NCBI RefSeq assembly: GCF_963666525.1 | Contig: NZ_OY762905.1 | Location: forward strand, 1,515,331-1,579,330 | Source of the DNA: an uncultured Cohaesibacter sp. | GTDB taxonomy: Bacteria > Pseudomonadota > Alphaproteobacteria > Rhizobiales > Cohaesibacteraceae | Direction of reading: 5' to 3' | Length of the DNA stretch: 64,000 nt | Shown: positions 1 to 9,445 of the stretch, one piece after another | How the letters are laid out: each line of letters opens with the position of its first letter | Position numbering within the stretch: position 1 is the first letter of the stretch | The notes under the pieces: model-generated | The model's input: only the letters and a program-made list of their open reading frames with translations | Databases searched by the model: none | What the model was told of the DNA's origin: nothing | Program-made: the position numbers and the translations under genes

Positions 1-27
1 CGTCCTAGACCACTAGACGAAGGGCGC
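1..27 (-). tRNA. tRNA-Glu, 5' part only (cut by window edge)
   Basis: The reverse complement reads GCGCCCTTCGTCTAGTGG and onward to the edge. This is the acceptor stem and D-arm of a tRNA-Glu-type molecule, with the same acceptor sequence as the complete tRNA-Glu at 1547-1621. The D-loop differs slightly between the two (TGGTCTAGG against CGGTTAGG). The anticodon lies outside the window, so the Glu identity rests on similarity to the complete copy. Confidence 0.75.
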
Positions 28-313
28 CTCTGATGCTTCCAGACGCGATAGAGGCAGCCAGACAACCGGCAGCTCCTCACTTTATGAAGCTTTTGTGATG
101 CCCGGCACGTTAAACCCGCAAGCTCTCTGTTTCAAACGGAAAAGCATGAGAAACCAGAGATTTAAACAACAATGCGAACAACAGTCGAGCACAGCCCCCT
201 TTTCCCGGTCGATTGAGCCGCATGACCCGGTAGCACCGCCGGGAAAGGGCGCTCTTCCCCGCGGAGGAAGAGGCGACGACGGAGCATCGCACATCGTCCG
301 TCACCGCTCGAAT
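28..313. other. Intergenic region, no gene seen
   Basis: This stretch separates the partial tRNA from the 3' end of the aldo/keto reductase gene. Open frames here show no recognisable protein. The only structure I see is an imperfect inverted repeat around 199-250 (CCCTTTTCCCGG against CCGGGAAAGGG), which could be a weak hairpin downstream of the reductase. It has no T-run, so I do not call it a terminator. Confidence 0.5.
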
Positions 314-1396
<1,083 letters not shown>

Positions 1397-1501
1397 CTAC
1401 ACCCTGCAGTGTTCCGGATTAGGCTGGCAATGTCGATAGGACTGATGAACCGCTTTCATGGGTTAGACGCCCGACACGGACGACCGTCATCCACAAATGA
1501 C

Positions 1502-1537
1502 AAAAGCCCTCGCAACCAAACAAGTTGCGAGGGCTTT
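1502..1537 (-). terminator. Intrinsic terminator of tRNA-Glu
   Basis: A 14-bp perfect inverted repeat (AAAGCCCTCGCAAC against GTTGCGAGGGCTTT) with a seven-base loop lies 10 bases past the tRNA 3' end. On the minus strand it ends in TTTT, so it should stop the tRNA transcript before the reductase gene. Confidence 0.8.
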
Positions 1538-1546
1538 GGTAAGGAT

Positions 1547-1621
1547 TGGTACGCCCTACGGGACTCGAACCCGTGTTACCGCCGTGAAAGGGCGGCGTCC
1601 TAACCGCTAGACGAAGGGCGC
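1547..1621 (-). tRNA. tRNA-Glu (anticodon TTC), CCA encoded
   Basis: The reverse complement folds as a 75-nt cloverleaf: 7-bp acceptor GCGCCCT/AGGGCGT (one G-T pair), anticodon stem CCGCC/GGCGG with loop CTTTCAC giving anticodon TTC, and T-arm GGGTTCGAGTCCC. The 3' CCA is encoded (plus-strand TGGT at 1547-1550). It decodes GAA and GAG. A second tRNA-Glu-type gene begins at the window edge on the same strand. Confidence 0.95.
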
Positions 1622-1697
1622 TTAGCAATCGGTGAGGCGGTTTATAGAAAGCTTTGTCTCAAAGCGCAAGAGACGAATTTGACGAACCTGTGAATAT

Positions 1698-2072
1698 TCA
1701 TTCGGCCTGTGGAATAAACTCGATCCGACGTGTCACTGCACCGGATTTCTTGTCCACCAGCATCAGCGATGTCATGTCCTTGCCGTCGACCAGAAGATAG
1801 ACCGTGCCATTCTCGACAAGCATTGAACGGATGCTCTCGCCTGCTTTCAGCTGATTGCCCGTTGCCACCACATTGGCTTGACCATTTCCGCCACTTTCAT
1901 TATTGGCTACGCTCTTGTAAACAATAACTCCAAGTATGGAAAAGATGCCAAGAACCATGATGAGGACCGAAGAGAGAACCATCATGCGTATCTTGCGCTG
2001 AACATCCAGCATTTCCGGGCTCTGAAAGGACTCATCGCCGGGCATTTGTTCGTCGTTGTTTTGTTGCACCAT
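1698..2072 (-). CDS. Small single-pass membrane protein (possibly DUF6476)
   Basis: This is a 124-residue protein with one transmembrane helix at about residues 30-53 (MVLSSVLIMVLGIFSILGVI), a short acidic N-terminus, and a C-terminal domain of about 70 residues outside the membrane containing VDGKDMTSLMLVDKKSG. The function is unknown. Its place beside rluD and its size recall the alphaproteobacterial DUF6476 family, which I could not verify. Its ATG overlaps the rluD ATG head to head in the tetramer CATG, so the two genes share a start region with no intergenic space; a weak AGTAGAG precedes the start. An alternative start is Met10. Confidence 0.75.
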   Translation of the reverse strand: MVQQNNDEQMPGDESFQSPEMLDVQRKIRMMVLSSVLIMVLGIFSILGVIVYKSVANNESGGNGQANVVATGNQLKAGESIRSMLVENGTVYLLVDGKDMTSLMLVDKKSGAVTRRIEFIPQAE

Positions 2073-3105
2073 GTCTGACTCTACTTCTGCTAGTGAAAAT
2101 GAAATCCTGACTTTCGATGTCGATGAAGCCGATGCCGGAAAGCGCCTGGACGCCTATATCGCCGAAAAGGAAGACCGCCACTCCCGCTCACGCCTCAAAA
2201 GCCTGATCAAGGAAGGCCAGGTTTCCATTGCCCGCCCGGATCAGCCGGAGCGGACGATACTGGAGCCGAACCAGCGGGTCAATGTGGGGGATCGTATAAC
2301 ACTGATCCTGCCCCCACCCGAGGATCCGACGCCGCTGGGCGAGGACATCCCGCTTGAGGTCATCTATGAGGACGACGAGCTGATTGTCATCAACAAGCCT
2401 GCTGGCCTTGTCGTTCACCCTGCGGCTGGCAACTGGACCGGCACGCTGGTCAACGCCCTTATCCATCATTGCGGCGACAGCCTCTCCGGCATTGGCGGCG
2501 TTAAGCGCCCCGGCATCGTCCATCGGCTGGACAAGGAAACCTCGGGTCTGCTGGTGGTTGCCAAGACTGACGCCGCCCACAAGGGGCTCAGCGACCAGTT
2601 TGCCGACCACGGACGCTCCGGGCCGCTGGTTCGTGCCTATCAGGCTCTCGTCTGGGGCCAGCTCAAGAGCAAGAAGGGCACCATCGACACCCAGATCGGC
2701 CGCTCACAGCACAATCGCCTCAAGCAGAAGGTGCTCAAGAATGGCGGCCGTCAGGCCATCACCCACTATCGGGTGCTGGAGGAATTCGCCTCGGAAGGCG
2801 AAGTGCTGGCCTCGCTGGTCGAATGCCGTCTGGAAACGGGACGCACCCATCAGATCCGCGTGCACATGGCCCACATCGGCCACCCGCTCATCGGCGACCC
2901 GGAATATGGCCAGGGCTTCAAGTCCAAGCTCAACAAGTTGCCCGACACGCTGGCCCGCCACATCGAGAAGAGAAAGCGACAGGCGTTGCACGCCGGTCTA
3001 CTCGGCTTCGCCCACCCCATCACGGGTGAAACCATGACATTTCAGAGCGAAATGCCGAAAGATTTACAAAATGTAATGAAAGCATTGAAAAAAATGTCGA
3101 ATTAA
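2071..3105 (+). CDS. rluD: 23S rRNA pseudouridine synthase, RluD/RluA family
   Basis: This enzyme isomerises uridines to pseudouridine in large-subunit rRNA (in E. coli RluD the targets are 1911, 1915 and 1917 of helix 69). An N-terminal S4 RNA-binding domain (KRLDAYIAEK and onward) is followed by the catalytic domain with HRLDKETSGLLVVAKT, whose Asp is the nucleophile, then the ETGRTHQIRVH motif. The length of about 344 residues is typical. I prefer the ATG at 2071 to the in-frame ATG at 2056; neither has a clear Shine-Dalgarno. The start overlaps that of the divergent membrane protein. rpoH follows about 110 bases downstream. Confidence 0.92.
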   Translation: MSDSTSASENEILTFDVDEADAGKRLDAYIAEKEDRHSRSRLKSLIKEGQVSIARPDQPERTILEPNQRVNVGDRITLILPPPEDPTPLGEDIPLEVIYEDDELIVINKPAGLVVHPAAGNWTGTLVNALIHHCGDSLSGIGGVKRPGIVHRLDKETSGLLVVAKTDAAHKGLSDQFADHGRSGPLVRAYQALVWGQLKSKKGTIDTQIGRSQHNRLKQKVLKNGGRQAITHYRVLEEFASEGEVLASLVECRLETGRTHQIRVHMAHIGHPLIGDPEYGQGFKSKLNKLPDTLARHIEKRKRQALHAGLLGFAHPITGETMTFQSEMPKDLQNVMKALKKMSN

Positions 3106-3216
3106 TCGAGTCGAGGCCCTGTAATTGTCGTAATTCTCTCTATATTGGGTATGTCCGCAGGCCTCCCGGCTGCGCAACTCGTCCTGCCGCATTGGGGGAT
3201 AAGAGGAGTAATTCAT

Positions 3217-4107
3217 ATGGCTAAAGATTCTACAGGTAATGTTCCAGTGCTCTCCTCTGAAGGAGGATTGAGCCGGTATCTTAACGAAATCCGACGTTTT
3301 CCCATGCTTGAGCCGCAGGAAGAATACATGCTGGCCAAGCGTTACGCCGATTATGGCGACAAGAATGCCGCACACAAGCTGGTGACCAGCCATTTGCGTC
3401 TGGTTGCCAAGATCGCCATGGGTTATCGCGGCTATGGTCTTCCCGTCAGTGAAGTCGTCTCCGAAGGCAACGTTGGCCTGATGCAGGCCGTCAAGCGCTT
3501 CGACGCAGACAAGGGCTTCCGCCTTGCCACCTATGCCATGTGGTGGATTCGCGCTTCCATTCAGGAATATATCCTGCGCTCCTGGTCCCTCGTCAAAATG
3601 GGTACAACCGCCAACCAGAAACGTCTGTTCTTCAACCTGCGCAAGGTGAAAGGCCAGATCCAGGCACTCGAAGACGGCGACCTCAAACCCGATCAGGTCG
3701 ATTATATCGCCGAGAAACTCGGTGTCAGCAACGAGGAAGTCATCTCCATGAACCGTCGCCTTTCGGGCGATGCCTCCCTGAACGCTCCACTCAAAGCCGA
3801 CGGAGAAAGCGGACAATGGCAGGATTGGTTGGTGGATGACAGTGACAGTCAGGAAACCGTTCTGGCCGACAAGGAAGAATATGATCACCGCATGGGTCTC
3901 CTGACCAACGCGCTGGATGTTCTCAACGACCGCGAACGGCGCATTTTCGAAGCCCGCCGTCTGGCAGAAAAGCCGGCAACCCTTGAAGAGCTGTCCGAAG
4001 AATTCAACGTCAGCCGCGAACGCATTCGTCAAATCGAGGTTCGCGCCTTCGAGAAGGTACAGAAAGAGGTTCAGGACGCAGCTGCAAAGGCGCTCGAAGA
4101 CGCCTGA
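3217..4107 (+). CDS. rpoH: RNA polymerase heat-shock sigma factor RpoH (sigma 32)
   Basis: This is a sigma-70 family factor of the heat-shock group, 296 residues. Region 2 contains the core-binding and -10 recognition stretch (DKGFRLATYAMWWIRASIQ, residues 98-116). The RpoH-specific box QKRLFFNLR at 134-142 separates it from RpoD. Region 4.2 carries the helix-turn-helix near the C-terminus (FNVSRERIRQIEVRAF). The start at 3217 has a strong AAGAGGAG site; upstream in-frame codons are not needed. RpoH regulates chaperones and proteases, and ftsH in this window is a protease that degrades RpoH in E. coli. Confidence 0.96.
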   Translation: MAKDSTGNVPVLSSEGGLSRYLNEIRRFPMLEPQEEYMLAKRYADYGDKNAAHKLVTSHLRLVAKIAMGYRGYGLPVSEVVSEGNVGLMQAVKRFDADKGFRLATYAMWWIRASIQEYILRSWSLVKMGTTANQKRLFFNLRKVKGQIQALEDGDLKPDQVDYIAEKLGVSNEEVISMNRRLSGDASLNAPLKADGESGQWQDWLVDDSDSQETVLADKEEYDHRMGLLTNALDVLNDRERRIFEARRLAEKPATLEELSEEFNVSRERIRQIEVRAFEKVQKEVQDAAAKALEDA

Positions 4108-4156
4108 TTGCCTTGCCCAAGCGACAATCGACGCCTACCGTCGGACTATTCCATTT

Positions 4157-4193
4157 AAAAAGCCTGCCGCAGATCTCCTGCAGCAGGCTTTTT
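4157..4193. terminator. Bidirectional intrinsic terminator
   Basis: AAAAAGCCTGC and GCAGGCTTTTT form a perfect inverted repeat with A-run and T-run on either side. It lies between convergent rpoH and the membrane protein gene and can terminate both. Confidence 0.88.
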
Positions 4194-4264
4194 GGTATCC
4201 TGGTCCGATCTGCCTTGGGACATACCCCGACAACCGGGATCTGCCTCCACAGCAAGAGGGGCCA

Positions 4265-5854
4265 TCACTGACCTGTCCAGGCCTCGATGGCATCGGTGAT
4301 CACCTTGTCGCCAGCATCCCCCTTCTCCAGCGTCAGGATCGCACGTCGCCCCGACTGATACTGGATGGGAATATCGATCCAGCCGCGCAGGTGCAGCAGT
4401 TCAAGATTATACCGCTCTTCCCGCTCGCCAGACGTCAGGGCAACCCAGTGCAGATCATCAGCGATGCGGATGGCCGCCCCGACAAGTCCTTCACCACGGC
4501 TCTGTTCCGTCGGCTTGAGAATGAGGCCCGGAATCTTGACAATCGCCCGAGAAGGATCCCCGTCTGCGCGCGAGGCAGATATTTCGATGAGGTGGGAAGC
4601 CGGCAACTCTGCATCCAGATTCTTCTTGATGGTGATGTCAAAGGACATGCTCCGATCTGGGATCGTCGCATCGATCCTCACGACAGCATCATCCCCGGTG
4701 CCTTCCAGCTTCCAGACCACTTCGCCACCACTGGCCGAGCCCGGTTGGCCATCGCTGCCGGGTTCTTCGTAGAGGATAGACCGCTGAGCCACCGGAATGC
4801 CGGCGTTGGAAGCGCTGGCATCATCAGCCGCGGTTCCATTTGCTGCAGTGTCGCCAGAGCCCGCAGGCGCAGTGGCAGCATCCGCTGCCGCGCCATCATC
4901 GGCGGCGGCGCCGTCGCCGGTTCCGGGCGGGGTCACCGTAATTGTTCTGACCGATTTGGCTTCCATGTCGGAAGCAGCACCGTCTTTTCCGGGGTCCGTC
5001 TTGCCAACGACCTGACCGGCACCGGCATTCGTATCGACGCGCTCAGTCACACTCTCCGAACCGGACGACAGAAAGGCATCCTTGTTGGCATAGAGCAGAT
5101 AGCCGCTGCCCGCCAGAACGCCAACGACGACCAGCACGACAGCGATCATGCCGAATTTCGGCTTCCTTGCCTCTTCGCCATCATCACTGGACGAATAGCC
5201 GCGGCGATCGGAAACGCCATCTTCAATGCTGGAGCGCTTGTATGTTTTTGATTGGGAAACCACCGCATCACCGAGTGTTGGCTCAATGCGGGCAGCCTCG
5301 CCACTGTCGCGTTCTTCGCCAACAGCGTCGGCAGCATCCCGTGCCTTGTTGACCGCCTTCTTGCTGGCTTCTCCCAACGCATTGGCGTCACGCACGGCAT
5401 TCTTGAGAACATCCTGCCCGGCCCGGCGCACAACCTTGTCGGAAGACGATCGAGGCTCCGGCGGCTCGGATTTCGGCCGCTCCTTTGGAGCCGATGGGGC
5501 AACAGAAGCCATCGGCGTGGCCGGAGCGGGCACACCCGTCTCAGCCCGAACAGCGGGCGCGGTATCCTGAACAGGTCCGCGCCCTGCATGTGTCTCTTCA
5601 GAGCCAGCAGAGACCTGAACCGGTTCGGCAGCCTTTTCGCTGCTTTCGCTCAAATCCCGCTCGACAGCCCTGATTGCCTCCTCCAGTGCCATGCGCTGTT
5701 TGGAGATATCGGCTGGGGCCAATGGCGGATCCATATTCTGAAGCTTCGTCAAAAGCGCCTTGCGCGCCTTGTCGTAGATCGTCTGGCGCTGTTCCCTTGT
5801 TTGGGATGGCACCGCCTCTACAGCCCGCTTCAAAATTGCGTAATAGTCCGCCAT
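4265..5854 (-). CDS. Ala/Pro-rich single-pass membrane protein, function unknown
   Basis: This is a 529-residue protein that I recognise only as a conserved hypothetical of Hyphomicrobiales, usually near purA. Residues 1-70 form a helical cytosolic domain (MADYYAILKRAVEAV, then LAPADISKQRMALEEAIRAVE). A low-complexity Pro/Ala/Glu/Ser region follows to about 235, then a transmembrane helix (FGMIAVVLVVVGVLAGSGYL). A second Asp/Ala/Gly-rich linker with repeated AADDGAAADA runs to about 365. A folded C-terminal domain of about 160 residues begins at VVWKLEGTG. It starts 80 bases after purA stops, on the same strand, with an AGGAA site, so cotranscription is possible. Confidence 0.8.
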   Translation of the reverse strand: MADYYAILKRAVEAVPSQTREQRQTIYDKARKALLTKLQNMDPPLAPADISKQRMALEEAIRAVERDLSESSEKAAEPVQVSAGSEETHAGRGPVQDTAPAVRAETGVPAPATPMASVAPSAPKERPKSEPPEPRSSSDKVVRRAGQDVLKNAVRDANALGEASKKAVNKARDAADAVGEERDSGEAARIEPTLGDAVVSQSKTYKRSSIEDGVSDRRGYSSSDDGEEARKPKFGMIAVVLVVVGVLAGSGYLLYANKDAFLSSGSESVTERVDTNAGAGQVVGKTDPGKDGAASDMEAKSVRTITVTPPGTGDGAAADDGAAADAATAPAGSGDTAANGTAADDASASNAGIPVAQRSILYEEPGSDGQPGSASGGEVVWKLEGTGDDAVVRIDATIPDRSMSFDITIKKNLDAELPASHLIEISASRADGDPSRAIVKIPGLILKPTEQSRGEGLVGAAIRIADDLHWVALTSGEREERYNLELLHLRGWIDIPIQYQSGRRAILTLEKGDAGDKVITDAIEAWTGQ

Positions 5855-5933
5855 TTCCTATTCCATTTGCTTGTCCGCCGGAACCATCTGAACACAAAAG
5901 ATCGCACCAACCAAGACAATAGGCAACCCCATG

Positions 5934-7229
5934 CTAGTCTTGATACGGATCCTGCACGAGAATCGTGTCTTCACGTTCAGGACTGGTCGAGAGCAGAGCA
6001 ACCGGCGCACCGATCAACTCTTCTACATGACGGACATATTTGACTGCCTGAGCCGGAAGCTCCTTCCAGCTGCGAGCGCCCGCAGTTGATTCAGACCAGC
6101 CTTCAAGGGTTTCATAAATCGGTTCCACCCGAGCCTGAGCCCCCTGCGAAGCAGGCAGATAATCGATTCGTTCGCCATCCAGCATATAGCCGACGCATAT
6201 CTTGATTTCTTCCAGCCCGTCAAGCACATCCAGTTTGGTCAGGGCAATGCCGGTGATACCGGAGGTGCAAACGGTCTGACGAACCAGCACCGCATCGAAC
6301 CAGCCACACCGGCGTTTACGGCCGGTGACCACGCCATACTCATGGCCCTTTTCGCCTAGGAAGGCACCAACTTCGTCAAACAACTCTGTCGGGAACGGCC
6401 CTTCGCCAACGCGCGTGGTGTAGGCCTTGGTGATACCCAGAACATAGTTGAGCGCTGAAGGCCCGATGCCAGAACCGGCAGCGGCCTGACCGGCAGAGGT
6501 GTGCGAGGAGGTCACGAACGGATAGGTGCCATGATCCACGTCGAGCAGAGCGCCCTGCGCTCCTTCGAACAGGATCCGTTTGCCAGCCTTGCGCGCCTGG
6601 TCGAGAAGACGCCAGCTCTGGTCCATGAACGGCAGCACCTGGTCGGCAACGCTCATCAGTTCTTCGAAGATGTCTTCACGCTTGATTTCTTCCACTCCGA
6701 GACCACGGCGCAGCGGGTTGTGGTGAGCAAGCAGACGGTCGATCTTCGCAGGCAGCGTATCAGGATCAGCAAGATCCATGACGCGCACGGCACGACGGCC
6801 AACCTTGTCTTCATATGCAGGGCCGATGCCGCGCTTGGTGGTGCCGATCTTGGTACCGGCAGAAGCGGCTTCCTCACGCATTGCATCAAGTTCACGGTGC
6901 AGCGACAGAATGAGGGTAGCATTTTCGGCAATGCGCAGATTGTCGCGAGAAACCTTGACGCCCTGAGCGCCCAGACGAGCGATCTCGGCAACCAGCGCAT
7001 GGGGATCAAGCACCACGCCGTTGCCAATCACACCCATGGTGCCGGGACGAACCACACCAGATGGCAGAAGGCTGAGCTTGTAGCTGACACCATCGATCAC
7101 CAGCGTATGGCCAGCGTTATGGCCGCCCTGAAAGCGCACCACGATATCGGCTCGCTCCGACAACCAGTCTACAATCTTGCCTTTTCCCTCGTCGCCCCAC
7201 TGCGACCCGACGACCACAACATTTGCCAT
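5934..7229 (-). CDS. purA: Adenylosuccinate synthetase
   Basis: This enzyme catalyses GTP-dependent joining of IMP and aspartate to adenylosuccinate, the first committed step to AMP, in the cytosol. The N-terminal signature [11 protein letters not shown] (residues 8-18) contains the catalytic Asp13, and GHNAGHT (36-42) contains His41. The IMP-binding and GTP-binding segments [23 protein letters not shown] and TKLDVLDGL are all present. The length of 431 is typical. The ATG at 7229 follows GGAGCTCGC. The two other purine genes in the window, purE and purK, lie about 50 kb away. Confidence 0.97.
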   Translation of the reverse strand: MANVVVVGSQWGDEGKGKIVDWLSERADIVVRFQGGHNAGHTLVIDGVSYKLSLLPSGVVRPGTMGVIGNGVVLDPHALVAEIARLGAQGVKVSRDNLRIAENATLILSLHRELDAMREEAASAGTKIGTTKRGIGPAYEDKVGRRAVRVMDLADPDTLPAKIDRLLAHHNPLRRGLGVEEIKREDIFEELMSVADQVLPFMDQSWRLLDQARKAGKRILFEGAQGALLDVDHGTYPFVTSSHTSAGQAAAGSGIGPSALNYVLGITKAYTTRVGEGPFPTELFDEVGAFLGEKGHEYGVVTGRKRRCGWFDAVLVRQTVCTSGITGIALTKLDVLDGLEEIKICVGYMLDGERIDYLPASQGAQARVEPIYETLEGWSESTAGARSWKELPAQAVKYVRHVEELIGAPVALLSTSPEREDTILVQDPYQD

Positions 7230-7630
7230 CGATGCGAGCTCCTTTAATCACGTTATGTTTGAGAGGGATCGGCCCGATTGCTTCACAAAAGCAGACTAGG
7301 AGATAACGGGAAATCAGGCCGGGGCAAACACACCGGCCAACCCAATCCCATGGAAACGCGCCTTATCTGACAAGGCACACCCCTTGATGACCGGGTTCCG
7401 CTACCACAGGGCAGAAACCACCTCACCAAGCGAGCTGGACTATAGACAATTCTTTGATGTGAAGCGAGTGGGAAACCGACTTTTCAAAGCCTTGAACACC
7501 ACTGATCCTACATATTTTTGCGCTTTTTGCTGCATTTGCACAGTAACGGACGGCCTGCACCCGGATATTGCCAGACCATGGCCATGAAACCGGCACGAAT
7601 CCACCCGCAAAGGACTCAGCCAGCCAAAGT
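7230..7630. other. Intergenic region upstream of purA
   Basis: About 400 bases lie between the purA start and the serA terminator. They should hold the purA promoter on the minus strand, but I cannot point to a clear -35/-10 pair. A 67-codon open frame at 7384-7587 on the plus strand has no recognisable domain or convincing ribosome site and is probably not a gene. I see no RNA gene here. Confidence 0.5.
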
Positions 7631-7668
7631 AAAAGGGCGTTCCGGACCCGACAGATCCAGAACGCCCT
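7631..7668 (-). terminator. Intrinsic terminator of serC-serA
   Basis: AGGGCGTTC and GAACGCCCT form a perfect 9-bp stem; on the minus strand it is followed by TTTT. It lies 43 bases past the serA stop codon. Confidence 0.82.
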
Positions 7669-7710
7669 CCTAATATCTTGCTCGCAGGGCCCTAAAGCCG
7701 GGCGATAATC

Positions 7711-9300
7711 CTAGACGGTGAACTTCAGGGCCTTGGCCTGAACCACGCCTTCCAGAGCCTCGATTTCGGCAATCACCTTATCGCTGATCGCGCCGTCGAT
7801 CTCGATCAGTGCGATGGCATCATCACCAGCCTGCTTGCGGCCCAGATTGAAGGTTGCGATGTTGAGCTCTGCCTTGCCAAGCAATGTGCCAAGACGGCCA
7901 ATGAAGCCCGGCTTGTCCTTGTTGGTGATGTAGAGCATGTTCTCGCCCAGCTCGGCTTCCATGTTGATGCCCTTGATCTGGATGATACGCGGCTTGGAAT
8001 CGCCAAACACCGTACCAGCCACAGAGCGTTCCTGGCGCTCGGTCACCAGCGTCAAACGGATGTAGTTTTCGTAGTTACCCTGCTGTTCGCGACGGGTTTC
8101 CTCGATGGTGACGCCCCGCTCCCGCGCAACAGCCGGAGCAGAGACCATGTTGACGGTCTGCAACAGCGGCTTGAGAACACCAGCCAGCACGACAGAGGTC
8201 AGCGCGCGGGTGTTCATCTCGGCAACATCGCCCTCATACTCGATGCGGATACCCTTGAGGCCGCTTTCGGTCAGCTGACCGGCAAAGGAGCCCAACTGAT
8301 CGGCCAGCTTGACGAACGGCGTCAGGCGCGGTGCTTCCTCAGCAGTGATCGACGGCATGTTGAGGGCATTGGAAACGGCCCCGTTGACCAGATAGTCAGC
8401 CATCTGCTCAGCCACCTGAATGGCAACATTCTCTTGAGCTTCCGACGTAGAAGCGCCAAGATGCGGTGTGCAGACCACGTTCGGCAGACCGAACAGCACG
8501 TTTTCCTTGGCTGGTTCATTGGTGAACACGTCAAAGGCGGCGCCAGCGACCTTGCCGGACTTGATGGCTTCGGCCAGAGCTTCTTCATCGACCAGACCGC
8601 CACGGGCGCAGTTGATGATGCGGACACCGTCCTTCATCTTGGTGATCGCCTCGGCGGAAACAATGTTGCGGGTCTTGTCGGTGAGCGGTGTATGCAGGGA
8701 AATGAAGTCGGCCCGCTTGAACAGATCTTCAAGTTCGACCTTCTCGACGCCCAGCTCAACGGCGCGCTCAGGCGACAGGAACGGATCGAACGCCAGAACC
8801 TTCATCTTGAGACCGACAGCGCGGGTGGCCACGATGCCCCCGATGTTGCCGCAGCCGATGATGCCAAGGGTCTTGGATGTGATCTCGACACCCATGAACT
8901 TGGATTTTTCCCATTTGCCAGCCTGTGTTGAAGCGTCGGCAGCCGGAATCTGGCGGGCAACGGCGAACATCATGGCAATGGCATGCTCTGCAGTGGTGAT
9001 GGAGTTACCGAACGGCGTGTTCATCACGATGATACCGCGCTGGGTGGCCTTCTCGATATCCACGTTGTCAACACCGATACCGGCGCGACCAATGACCTTG
9101 AGATTGTCGGCAGCAGCAATCACCTTTTCGGTTGCCTTGGTGGCAGAGCGGATGGCCAGACCGTCATACTGACCGATGATCTCGATCAGCTTGTCCTTGT
9201 CCTTGCCAAGGTCCGGCATGTAGTCGACCTCAACGCCCTTGTCCTTGAAGACCTGAACGGCGGTCGGAGACAGACTGTCGGAAATAAGCACTTTAGCCAT
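7711..9300 (-). CDS. serA: D-3-phosphoglycerate dehydrogenase
   Basis: This enzyme oxidises 3-phosphoglycerate to 3-phosphohydroxypyruvate with NAD, the first step of serine synthesis. At 529 residues it is the long form: a substrate/nucleotide-binding core with GIIGCGNIGG, the active-site NCARGGLVDE and the HLGAST histidine motif, then an intervening domain and a C-terminal ACT domain (from about residue 458, MLYITNKDKPGFIGRLG) that normally senses serine. I chose the ATG at 9300 because it is preceded by GAGGA and begins MAKVLISD; the in-frame ATG at 9387 lacks support. serC is 145 bases upstream on the same strand with a strong hairpin between. Confidence 0.96.
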   Translation of the reverse strand: MAKVLISDSLSPTAVQVFKDKGVEVDYMPDLGKDKDKLIEIIGQYDGLAIRSATKATEKVIAAADNLKVIGRAGIGVDNVDIEKATQRGIIVMNTPFGNSITTAEHAIAMMFAVARQIPAADASTQAGKWEKSKFMGVEITSKTLGIIGCGNIGGIVATRAVGLKMKVLAFDPFLSPERAVELGVEKVELEDLFKRADFISLHTPLTDKTRNIVSAEAITKMKDGVRIINCARGGLVDEEALAEAIKSGKVAGAAFDVFTNEPAKENVLFGLPNVVCTPHLGASTSEAQENVAIQVAEQMADYLVNGAVSNALNMPSITAEEAPRLTPFVKLADQLGSFAGQLTESGLKGIRIEYEGDVAEMNTRALTSVVLAGVLKPLLQTVNMVSAPAVARERGVTIEETRREQQGNYENYIRLTLVTERQERSVAGTVFGDSKPRIIQIKGINMEAELGENMLYITNKDKPGFIGRLGTLLGKAELNIATFNLGRKQAGDDAIALIEIDGAISDKVIAEIEALEGVVQAKALKFTV

Positions 9301-9386
9301 GGGATTATCCTCACTGGTTTGCAACGCGCGCCAACTCCCCGGCGCTGCAGGCTGCATGAAACAAAATGTGATAACGGGATCTTGCA

Positions 9387-9409
9387 ACGGCCCTGCCAGG
9401 CAGGGCCGT
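9387..9409 (-). promoter_or_regulatory. Strong hairpin between serC and serA
   Basis: ACGGCCCTGC and GCAGGGCCGT form a perfect 10-bp stem with a 3-base loop in the serC-serA gap. There is no T-run, so it may be a processing, stability or partial-termination element rather than a classic terminator. Confidence 0.5.
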
Positions 9410-9445
9410 CAATTCGGCCTTTGAGACACAAAGCCCCTGCTCTAA

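Noticed and set aside
199-250. Imperfect inverted repeat after the aldo/keto reductase
   Set aside because: There is a mismatch or bulge and no T-run; not enough to call a terminator or mobile-element end.
7384-7587. 67-codon plus-strand frame between serA and purA
   Set aside because: No ribosome site or recognisable domain; it lies in the expected purA promoter region.
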